Below are positions 45,921 to 55,834 of a stretch of DNA of 64,000 bases, piece after piece. This DNA comes from Multifurca ochricompacta. Its lineage: Eukaryota > Basidiomycota > Agaricomycetes > Russulales > Russulaceae. The notes below the pieces were generated by a model that saw only the letters and a list, made by a program, of their open reading frames with translations, had not been told where the DNA came from and searched no databases. The stretch lies in the NCBI GenBank assembly GCA_022496185.1, contig WTXG01000119.1:50366-114365 (forward strand), read 5' to 3'. Every line of letters begins with the position of its first letter. Positions within the stretch are counted from its first letter, which is position 1. A program made the position numbers and the translations under genes.

Positions 45921-46001
45921 TGCATGGACGGGAGGAGGGACAACCATAACCTATAGTGAGAATGCTTAACGTCCTTGTCTACCTGTCACATGACTTTGGT
46001 T

Positions 46002-46232
46002 TGCAGTGACATTTTGTTGATCAACGATTGATGTCTACATGTCACATGACTTTAATTTGTAATGATATTTCAATGATTTTCCTTTTTTAAAATAAATATT
46101 AATGAAACTTCCTTTTTAAAATAAATATTATTACAAATCTGAGTCGTGTGACAAGATTACCACTTTAGGGATGTCAGTGGTGAGTTGTGTGACATGATTA
46201 CCACTTTAGGGATGTCAGCGGTGGGGGTGAGT
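46002..46232 (-). repeat. MULE right TIR
   Basis: Inverted counterpart of 40864-41121. It has two copies of GATTACCACTTTAGGGATGTCAG (46155-46176 and 46196-46217) and the AAATAAATATTA block. The outermost bases match the left end. Confidence 0.7.
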
Positions 46233-46811
46233 TGGGTGAGCTGTTTCCAAGGAGTCAGGGGATGTGGGAATGCTCCACAGGGATCAGAGAAGCAAATGAT
46301 AAGCCAGATGGGCATGTGATCAGAAAGGGGTAAATGATCAGATGAAGATGCTGTGATCAAGGTTAGGGATCACATGGTTCAAGGTCACATGGTCCAGGAT
46401 CACATGGCCAGAGGTCACATGACTGGCAGAGGGTCAAGTACAAGCCAAAGTCATCTAGTTGTCTGGACTGGTCAGATTGGCAGGGACAATGTCAGGGGTT
46501 CCTATGGGTGTCAAGCACAGGGACAGGGTCAGGAGCAGTGGCCAAGGCATAAGGCAGCAAGGAAGGGTGGTGTACATCCAACAGTGTAGCAGCATAACTA
46601 CCAGCAGGTTAGGTGTAAATGGCAGCATGGAGGTCCTATGAACAATGTCAGGAATCAGGGTAGGTCCTGGGCACACAGGCCACAGGCATCAAGGAAGGTC
46701 CCAAGGCAACAGGCCAAGGGCATCAAAGAGTGGTCAGAGAAGGAGGAGATCAAGGATAGTGCAAGGAATCAGGCATGGTGTACAGGGTTAGGAAAAGAGT
46801 AGGTTGTAACA
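46233..46811. other. unassigned purine-rich stretch
   Basis: No coding signal. 46364-46425 holds four imperfect copies of GGTCACATG/GATCACATG. The right end GGTTGTAACA resembles the outer end of a gypsy LTR (minus orientation), but no matching TG end, TATA box or target duplication was found. Confidence 0.35.
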
Positions 46812-47265
46812 CCAAGCATCATGGGAGTGACTACCCATGCCTTGTTCTAGACCTAAACTCTACCAGTGGTTTCTCAACCCAGCTTATGGATCGAGCCAAG
46901 CATTAACTGAACCTATAGCCTCAAGCCTTCTGAGCAAGTGGCCTACTAAGATTATGTATGGGACAAAAACCCAGCTACAACTAAGAATACTATTTACTTA
47001 GAGCAACATGAGGAACTCAAGGTGTTTCACCCACTTAGGGTCCCTCACCTCTTGTAAGAATCCCCTGAGGGACTAGCCAGACAGATCAAGGTGGGCAATA
47101 AAGCGCACCACCTTGTGGACAGTTAAGGGCAAAAGAAGGAAATCGAAGCTCACTGGAAGACTGATTGGGAAAGACAAGGTCTTGCAAGTTGTGAACTTGA
47201 CGAAAGGTTGGACTGATCAAAAAGGGAAAGGAGCAGATCAGTTAAGCATTGCCAGGCCCATAACC
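46812..47265 (-). other. copia-1 leader fragment, third copy
   Basis: Matches part of the leader at 1790-2235, with the PBS at 47265-47251 next to the LTR. Truncated at 46812; no gag or pol belongs to it. Confidence 0.75.
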
Positions 47266-47450
47266 TGTGAAACAGGCATGATGCGCAGCATACTGACTGA
47301 AAGAGTTAGCATGTTAGGCTAGAAAGACAAGTTATACTTCAGAGGTGAAGGAAACTCTATTATACTATACTACACCCTAGAAAGACAAGTTATCTACAGG
47401 AGACCGTTAGTCAAAGGTAAGGTAGTAAGTAAGAGAGATAGGACTTACAC

Positions 47451-47954
47451 TGTCAAACAATCATGCTGCTGGTTATACTGACTGTGGTTAGTAGCAGTGA
47501 GGCTAAAAGACAAGTAGTGCTTCGAGGTTAGAAGAATCTATACAACTATACTACTGACCTAAAAGACAAGTAGTCTACAGAAGACGGTTAGTCAAAGGTA
47601 AAATGAAAGTATAGTAAAAGGAACTTAGCTTCAGAGTTAGAAGAACTTGATGTAAGAGACGAAATAAACACCCTTATATACCCATGGGGGCCAGGGGAAA
47701 TTGTCTGTGTGCACTGGGAATAATTCCACAAGTGCCGGACAATAAACAAAGAGGGATAAAGGCCATTGGCCAAAGAGATATCACGTGCTTACTGTGCATT
47801 ACTAAGGACATCACTAATCAGCTGAGTAAGGAGAAAAAGAAGTGTAATAAAGATATCGTAAAAGTCTGAAACTCCGGAACCTAATCTAATCTTATCTACA
47901 GCTAAAGCGATCCTTAGATGCCTGAAGCATCTCCAGACATGTCCTGTGTCAACA
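47451..47954 (-). repeat. copia-2 3' LTR
   Basis: On the minus strand it starts TGTTGACACAGG, after the purine-rich ATGGAGGGA, and ends ATTGTTTGACA. It contains the TATA box; its first hairpin stem is eroded relative to the other LTR. Confidence 0.88.
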
Positions 47955-48169
47955 TCCCTCCATGGTGAAGGCATCGATCATTTAATGGAAATGAGTTAAA
48001 TGAGCACATTGCTGTTCACAATTGAATGAACATATCGCCAGAGATCAACTTCTCTAACTCTCAAGTGCAGGTTGTGAGCTTTGCATATGAGTTGTATATT
48101 CGCTTATGCAAACTCTACACACCTCTTGCATCACTTTCAAGGTCGAGAACATGCTCATGGGGAAAGTGA

Positions 48170-51100
48170 GACTGGTATACAAAGTCTCCAAATTCCAGCT
48201 CTTTCATTCCAGCACTAGTCCAAATCCAGTTACCATAAGATCAAAAGATGATCTAGGCAGAGACTTTGTAAGGCCATCTGCCAGCATCTCTCCAGTGGGA
48301 GTTCGCACCAGTCAATCTGGTGTGATTCTACATACTCCCTAATGCATGGTACTTATTGGTATGTGCTTTGATTGCCTTCCTGTGACAGGGTTTAATGCAA
48401 GATCTACTGCACCCTTATGTCACAATGCAGTTGTATGGGTGAACTAACTTCATATCCCAATTGCTGATAAATGTCCTATACCATGCTGCCTGGTTTGAAG
48501 CCTCAGTGTTACGAACCCCCTGTATATCGTTTGCTTTCTTTTCCATCACGTGACGTGCTGTTTGGCTCCGCTTGTCCTTTGTTGACTGTGTTGTGACCCC
48601 CTTTGTACACGTTTGTTCTTATCTCTGACTCAGGCTGTGCTTATCTGTGACTCATACTTTACACAAGGACGCTTACGTATTTTCCCACCAGAATCGTGAC
48701 TATACCAGATCTGTCTATGTATATTCTCACTGGCCCACATTGACTCCGTCCCCATTCGGTCATATTACGACTTTGTTGATACATCAAGTATGGACTCCGA
48801 TTTAGACCCCGACCTCTATTACGTATATAAGGCCTGCCTAGATAGCCTGTATGCCTTAGACTCGACTTCTTAATCGACTTGGTGCATTACCTTCTGGGTG
48901 ATTCCTAAGACCCGACTCTTGAATCGTCTCAGTGCTTTTGGCACTTCTCCACTCACCGATACTAAGGGATTAGCTCCTTGGTACCAACTTCTACCCGAAC
49001 TCCATACACTTGAAAGACAGTGTGCATCTGACTCGTAGTTTTGCTACGCGACTTATCACATGTTGTGACGAACGCCACACCAGGCATTACACTCAGCAAG
49101 GCTCATATACTCAGCTTCAGTGGTGGACTGTGCTACTGTCTTCTGCTTTCTGGAACACCAGCTAATGGCTCCATTAGCAAGGAAAAAGATGTAGCCTGAG
49201 GTGGAGTGGTGGTCCTCTTGATCTCCCCATGAGGAATCTGCAAAGCCATGAAGGCCAACTTCACCATTCCCTCCAGAGTAGCGCAACTTGTAGTCTTTTG
49301 TAGCATTTAAGTAGGCTAAGACATACTTTGCTAGTCGCATGTGCTGCTGGGAAGGGTTGGAAGCAAATTGGCTAAGGTGTGCAACTGCAAACTAATGTCA
49401 GGTCTGCTTCCAATCTGCACCCAAAGCAGAGACCCCATTAACTGCTGATACCTCTTAATATCAGAGGTAGATGCCTGGTCTTCAAACTTGACCAAATGAA
49501 CATCCATGCCAGAGGGTAGAGGAGTATATACTGGGTTGGAATCCCCCATTCCAAACCTCTCAACTATTGAGGATACATAGGCTGTCTGGTCAATATCCAG
49601 TGTCTTGTTAGGACAATCCCTGGTGATGTTAACTCCAAGGTATGACTGGATTTCACCAAGATTGGTCATCTCATATCGGCTAGATAGAGAGTCCTTCAGC
49701 CATTGAATCTTCTTAGTGGAGGACCCAAGTATAGTGATGTCATCAACATATAAAATGATGAAAAGTGAACCATCCCCCTCTTGGTGATGATACACATATA
49801 CTCCTGCATCAGAGTATGTCCGGGTAAAGCTCAGTTCATTAAGAACTGCATGGAATTGCAAGTTCCATGCTCAGGAAGCTTGTTTGAGGCCATACAGAGC
49901 CTTCTGTAGCCTACAAACTTTGGACTCTTGTCCAGCAATGACGAAACCAACAGGTTGCTCCATATAAATCTCCTTGTCCAGATCACCATGTAGGAATGCC
50001 AATTTGACATCCATTGGTGGATTTCCCAATCCTCAAGCGCGGCCAACGCTAATAATAGTCTAAGAGACTCAAATCTGGCAACTGGGGAGAAAGTTTTGTC
50101 GAAGTCCACCCCCTCTATTTGGGTGAACACTTTTGCTACAAGCCTAGCATGAAAGCGTCCATCTGCTTTCAATTTAAAGACCCATTTGGACTTTACAGCC
50201 TTTCTACCTTCTGGAAGGTCTTCAAGGCGCCACACTTTAAGTTTTCTAAGGCATCAATTTCATATTGACATGCCTCAAGCCAGTCACTGGCGTTATCAGA
50301 CTCCATTGCTTCTTTAAATGTAAGAGGATCCCTATAAGGTGATCCTGCAGCATTGAGTAGATCCATCTGACCAAGTCTGGAAGAACCCTGCACAAACTCT
50401 GCATTATCCTCGTTGTAGAAGCGAGGATTCAGATGACAATTCCGATTGGGACGTGCAGTATCCAAGTCTAAGTCTTCTTGGATTGCCCTATCTTGTTGTT
50501 CAGAGCATGGACTTGTCCTCTGAAAGTTAGGTTGAGGAAGTCTGCCTGCAATCCTTTCTGATTTTCTGATTGCACGGGTTCTTTTGGGAGGGGAGGATGG
50601 TTCCATGACTTGTGATGGAGGGGTCTGATATATAGTCTGAGGTTGTGTGGTGTCCACATTACGTGTGGGTGTGGTAGGCTGTGGTGGTAATTGAGGAGGT
50701 ATGATGTCCTCCTGTTCCTCTTCCAGGTCTTCCTCATCTTGAGGAGCCTCAGGAACATGTGTAGCAGTTGCTGGTGGTGGCTGGACTTTGCCACCAGGTA
50801 AAGAAAATGAGCCACCTTCACTAGGTTGCTGTTACAACTCACTGTCGACTGCCTGGACAGTGGGTTGTATGCGAGGGGGAGGGATTTGGAAGTGGGCAAA
50901 AAGGTGAGAGTGAGGGTGAAAGTGCAAGAGGGACGAAGTGAACAGCTCAAGGGCAAGAGATGAGAAGCCTTCCACAAGGTGGGGCTAATCTCCTAGGTAA
51001 TCAGGAACCGGATCACAAGTGGACAGTCTGGAGCTGTCCATTCTATTCCAAAGGGTTTATATATGTAAATTACACGGGACTGGTCTGTGCACCACTTTAG

Positions 51101-53676
51101 GGGAGGTTAACTTCGCTTTAACTCCCTACTGATCCACCAATGAGAATAGCCTCTCTTTTTGGGCTTAGAAATCCGCAGTCCGCAGTCCACAGTTTGTGGA
51201 CTGCTGTTTAGGCATTGTGGGGTTCTGTTAGTACTCTTCCCACAGGTCTCTGATTTGGCAGGAGTCCGGCCCTGGTCGGACGGCCCTTCTCTGGTCTTAA
51301 TCTAGGGTTATCTTCGTTCTGAGGGTTCTTCAAGGTCTCTGGGAGCGTCTGGGGATTTCTGGGGGGTCAGGAGGTTTTTCTAGGGTGTCAGTTCATGACA
51401 GTTGCTCTATTGGCTTATCTGCTCTGCTGTCCTTTACAGAGCGGGATGGGAAGGATCTCTCATCAAAAGTAACATCTCGGGAGATGAGAGACTGGATACA
51501 ACTATCCCAAAGTGTTAGCCCTTCGAAGTGGGCTCATATCCGACAAAGACAGCTTCCCTGTAGCTTTGGGATCTAATTTGTGCCACTTGCCCTCTGGAAC
51601 ATGATAATCAGGCTTTGCAACCAAAGACCTTAAAATACAAGACATCTGGCTTGTTCCCAACCAGAAGCTCAAGTGGAGTTTTCCACTTATTAGAACGGAT
51701 GGAGTTCTGTTATATATATGACATGCTGTCTCAACAGCACACTCCCAGAAGCCAAGGGACAGGCCAGCATCGTGCAGCATGCTAGTGCTTTTTCCATAAT
51801 GGTTTCTGTTGAACCCTCGGCCCTTCCATTCTGTTGTGGACTATATGGCATTGTAAGTTTATGCTCTATGCCAAAATCTTCAAGTGTTGCCTTCAGCTTC
51901 TTGTTCACATACTCGCACGATCTGTATGCAGACACTTAATTTTATGATGAATTTGTTTTCAAGTAGTGTCTTCAGTTTATTAAAAACTGGTGTGAACAGA
52001 TCTTTCGACTTCATTGGAATGATTAAAGCGTATCTGCTGAAGTTGTCCAAGAAGGTGGCAAAGTATAGATTCCCTTGTATTGAACTGCACTGCAAGGGAC
52101 CTACAAGATCACTATGAAGGATCAAGGGGGGCTGATGTGCATTTTGAAGATGGGGGAAATGGAAGACAATGGTATTTGCCCATTTCACAGCCATAGCATG
52201 GCTTGTCTTCCACTTGGCTATTATTAATTCTGAGGCCTTTTACCGCCTCAGGAGCATATCTTTTTAGGGCTTCTTTTGACATATGGCCCATTCTTTGATG
52301 CCAGATTTCTAGTGAGGCAGATGCAGTTGTATTGATGCTATTAAGGACATGTTTGCCTAGCACCAATACAATTTGCCAAACTTCCATGCTTCTGCTATAA
52401 TGTTATCACCATATTTAATTGTTGCCTTCTTATTATCAAAGAACACAGTTGCCCCTTTTTCTACCAGGGCACTGGCGGAGAGTATTTTATGTCCTCCAGG
52501 CATATGGAGCACATTGCTCAATTCCAAGTCAAAACCTTGATCTGTCCTGATGATCACAGTACCAACTCCACTTGTTTTGACTATAGAGTTGTCACCCAGT
52601 GATACTTCATGGGTTGTGTCGACTTTATATGTATCAAAGTCTTCAAGGTTTGGACTGAAATGAGCCGTTGCTCCACTATCAAGCATCCAATAATCTGAAT
52701 TGATATCCAGATTATAGGTGTGAACATAAAGGCGAATGTGAGGTGCTTCATGCACCTCCTCTATTTTGCCACTCCCATTAACTACAGTGGCTATAGTATT
52801 TACATGTTGGGCCTCAGCCCTCTTCTTGTTCCCTGCCTTGCCCTTTTTGGCATTCTCCAGGTCCTTCTTCTTCTTTGTGCAAGCGTTGGACTTGTGTCCA
52901 GGCTTTTGGCAATAGAAGCAGACCACCCCTTGTGAACTAGGGGCAGCAGCAGGAAGTGGTGATAAATTTGTTGTTTTATTTTTTAATTTGACAGGTGCAG
53001 CCTTAGATAGGACTGCACTACCACTTCCCGAGGGACCTGCCAGGTGACTTTCCTCATTTAGGAACCTCTGCACAAGGTCCTGAGGAGAGAGATGCTCTGG
53101 ATTGCCAGAGGCCAGTATGGAGCCAGCAATGCTACTGTAGGATTCAGGGAGAGACTTCAACAAAATGAAGCTCATCTGGAGGTCATTGACCTCCATCCCA
53201 TTCTCCCTAAGGGTACTCCTGGCATCTAGAACTTTTTGTAATTGAGTTCTAAATGTCTGTCCTTCATCAAGACGGAAGGACACCAGGGCAAGCCACAAAT
53301 TATAAGTGGCCATGCTACCTACAGAGCCATAAAGCTGCTCCAACTTATTATACTTCTCACTAAGAGAAGGATAATTGGCATCAGAAGCTACTTGTGAGTA
53401 GACTTCTTGGGTGACGTTTAGAAAGAGGAGCCCAATAAGCATTTCCTCTTCTCCCATCCATTCCCTAAGGATGGGGTCAATCACTTCCTTCTGCATTTTC
53501 TCCTTTTCCTCCTTGTCCTCTGGTAGGAGGGGCATATCAGGGTAAGGTGTAATAATGTGCCTCCTGAGCCCGTTCATCCTCAAAAGGGCATTGAAGTTGG
53601 CAGACCACACCTGCCAGTTGGAGCCATCAAGACGCTCCATTTTGGAGGAGAGAGGGAAGACGATTGAAGACGGCAT
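48170..53676 (-). pseudogene. copia-2 gag-pol
   Basis: The polyprotein starts at ATG 53676 with an intact first segment of 439 codons (53676-52357). This contains gag, a zinc knuckle (CFYCQKPGHKSNAC, about residues 253-266) and protease (W-M-L-D-S-G-A-T-A-H-F). Then follow the GAG-pre-integrase region (W-H-Q-R-M-G-H, 52300), integrase (L-H-S-D-L-V-G-P-L, then P-Y-S-P-Q-Q-N-G-R-A-E), reverse transcriptase (Y-V-D-D-I-T-I-L, about 49750) and RNase H (T-E-A-E-Y-M, about 49100). The C-terminus continues beyond the solo LTR to about 48170 (M-L-A-D-G-L-T-like block). Several frameshifts and stops break the pol part. Confidence 0.88.
48507..49091 (+). repeat. solo LTR of the gypsy-B family
   Basis: Starts TGTTACGAACCCC and ends GGCATTACA; 585 bp. 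Target duplication CTCAG (48502-48506 and 49092-49096), inside copia-2 RNase H. It is CpG-rich, so probably younger than many neighbours. TATATAAGG at about 48826-48834. Confidence 0.9.
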
Positions 53677-53949
53677 TTTGAGATGTTATAAGATTGTTTC
53701 TGGTTCCAAGGAGCAGTTAGAACCAGTGCCCAGGTCTTGCTTAAGAGTGCCACCCCATACTGTGGTGCTATGCTTCAGAACCTAAGAAGGTCCTGCCTTT
53801 GTTGTGCGACTTTCTAGGTATAGTAAAGCTGTCTAGTGCAATCCTGCAACTAGACATAAGCTCTGGTAGACTAGCTGGAGTGTCTAGTGTAATCAGGACT
53901 GGGAGTCATGTCATGGAGAAGCCAACCGCAAGTTCCATTAGAGACAAAG

Positions 53950-54535
53950 TGTTACGTCCGGTGCGGGACGTTCCACACGACTTGTGTGACAGCGCAGGCT
54001 TGTGGATTCAGATAAGGGATCAATTGGATCCCTTGGAGTCAGGTGTGATGAGTCAAAGTCAAAGAGGCTGTACTCTAAGATGATGGTGAGCGGAAAGTGC
54101 CAGAAGCACTGAGACTAGTAATCTTCAAGAGACAAAGGGGAGTCCAGAAGACAAGCACTGATGTATTCAATAAGTTGAGTCTGAGGTCTACAAGGTAGCT
54201 ACAGTGGACTTATATACGTAATCGAATGAGCGTCTAAAGATAAGATACGACGGAGTCATGTGGGCCCGAATATACGAAAGCGGAGGGCATAGAGCCGTGC
54301 TTCTGATAGGGAATTAAGTAAGTGTCTGGTCATAAAGATAAGGGATAAGAGATAAGCAATGGGAGTCAAACACCTGTACAGTAACACAAACAAAGACAAA
54401 GATCGTCACGGGGAAGGGAGCAAGGCACGTGATGGATCCCACGATGGAGACTGATCTGGTAGTGAAGAGTAGGCGGCAAGGAGGGGTCATTGTTGGGTAA
54501 GAAGAAAAAGACAGGAAGAGACGGGGTTCGTAACA
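53950..54535 (-). repeat. gypsy-C 3' LTR
   Basis: On the minus strand it starts TGTTACGAACCCCGTC after the purine tract CCAGAAGAGGGGTGA and ends CCGGACGTAACA. Confidence 0.93.
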
Positions 54536-54565
54536 TCACCCCTCTTCTGGTTCTAGCAGTCCCGG

Positions 54566-55798
54566 CTAGAAACGACTCGTACCGTCATCATCCTGCACCA
54601 GCTCCAAGTAGTCATCAGCTACATTACGATCATCCATCCGATATGTTTCCATCTCCTGCGGGCATGCGTGGGTGCGAAGGAAGCCATATGGACCGCACTG
54701 GCCACACGTGCAGCACAAATCGTAGACTGGGCAGTCGATCTCTTTATGTCCGGCGTTGTGACGGAGACACTTGCCGCACCAGCCTGATGGGTTGTTAATT
54801 GTCGGGGCTACCCCTATGCGTCGAAAGATACAGTGTCGGCTCCAATGAAGATTGCTTCGGCAGTGTCGACACCATTTGCGGTTGAGAGGGCAATTCCAGC
54901 TGATGTGATATTTGCTATCACATTGCCAGCAGGTCTCCCCGTGTGGGTTCTCATGCAATCGTGGCATCTCGAGCCGACTTGGTAGCAATGTCGGGGCCGC
55001 CCCCAGTGTCCGGGGAGGGAGAGGTCGTGCATAGGTGTCGGCGTACCTTTCAGCGATTGTCTGATACGCATCCCCTGCCTCCAACCTCTTCCTAATCTCG
55101 ACAATCTCCTGTTCCAACTGGAACATTCCATTCGTCAGCCTCGCCATCATCTTCGTGTGCTCCTTATACTGCTGGCTCAGTGTCCTTCGTAGGGTGATAC
55201 TCTTCCGCAGTCTCATGACTTCCGCCTTCAGGCGTGGGAGCCTCATGTCATTCATTACTTCTTCGATCGCAAAGGCGCGACAGTCCTCTGCAGCGAGATG
55301 GCCCAGCTGCTCATCGGTCAGTGTATGGTGCAGTCGGCCCGTGTACCTTTCTTCCAAGTAAACGGGAGCTCCGTAAACCGGTCCATCCTTCCTCATGCAT
55401 CCTGCCACATCCATCCCTCTGTTGGTGTAGTAGATATATTTTGCAATGGCCTTGGAACCGTCGGCCATCGTGATCTCTAGAGGGAAGTACATGGATGAGT
55501 TGGGGTTGTTGGGGATGAAGGGGAATTTGGGAGCTTCGTCATCGATCTCCCCGTTAAGCAGGTCATTGGGGTGGGGCTCTTCACAGTGGGTGAAGTCGTC
55601 GTTCGGGTTTGGGGACTGGTTCTTGACGCGGGCTTCTGCAGCTTCATAGTCGATAGGGGAGGAGGGACGAGTGGACGGGTGAGCAGACGGGAAGTTTTCG
55701 ACAACAGTCATCGGGGAGGTGAAAGCATCGACGGCGGCGGAGGCGGCGATGAAAGACATGATAGATTGTTCTGTGGTAGTAATTCGCTGGGGTAGCAT
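54566..55798 (-). CDS. gypsy-C third ORF, 410 residues, coiled coil plus four zinc-knuckle-like motifs
   Basis: Intact frame between pol and the 3' LTR. Residues 1-60 are Ser/Pro/Ala-rich and 70-95 acidic. Residues 100-152 form the best conserved block among A-D (G-M-D-V-A-G-C...G-P-V-Y-G-A-P-V-Y-L-E-E). Residues about 180-245 look like a coiled coil. Zinc ligands follow: C290-C293-H298-C303 and C310-C313-H318-C323 (both CX2CX4HX4C), C341-C344-H351-C356, and a cysteine cluster C362, C365, C368, H377, C379. The tail is acidic (residues 390-405). It starts 36 nt after the pol stop in the same frame; the CCCAGTA(C/T) before the ATG is shared with A and D. Its persistence in four diverged elements argues for a role in the element life cycle. 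Nucleic-acid binding is likely from the knuckles; anything further is unknown. Confidence 0.8.
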   Translation of the reverse strand: MLPQRITTTEQSIMSFIAASAAVDAFTSPMTVVENFPSAHPSTRPSSPIDYEAAEARVKNQSPNPNDDFTHCEEPHPNDLLNGEIDDEAPKFPFIPNNPNSSMYFPLEITMADGSKAIAKYIYYTNRGMDVAGCMRKDGPVYGAPVYLEERYTGRLHHTLTDEQLGHLAAEDCRAFAIEEVMNDMRLPRLKAEVMRLRKSITLRRTLSQQYKEHTKMMARLTNGMFQLEQEIVEIRKRLEAGDAYQTIAERYADTYARPLPPRTLGAAPTLLPSRLEMPRLHENPHGETCWQCDSKYHISWNCPLNRKWCRHCRSNLHWSRHCIFRRIGVAPTINNPSGWCGKCLRHNAGHKEIDCPVYDLCCTCGQCGPYGFLRTHACPQEMETYRMDDRNVADDYLELVQDDDGTSRF

Positions 55799-55834
55799 AT
55801 ACTGGGGGACTTGAGAGAGTCTGGGGCTGTTCTT

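Larger units (their letters stand above)
40864..46232 (-). mobile_element. Mutator-like element with long TIRs (MULE)
   Basis: Inverted terminal repeats starting ACTCACCCCCACCGCTGACATC bound a minus-strand MULE transposase gene, itself interrupted by a Tc1 palindrome (42445-44053). About 3.8 kb without the insert. I could not identify a clean 8-9 bp target duplication. Confidence 0.75.

Noticed and set aside
46233..46811. Solo gypsy LTR in minus orientation
   Set aside because: The right end GTTGTAACA looks right, but no TATA box, no matching opposite end and no target duplication can be found.
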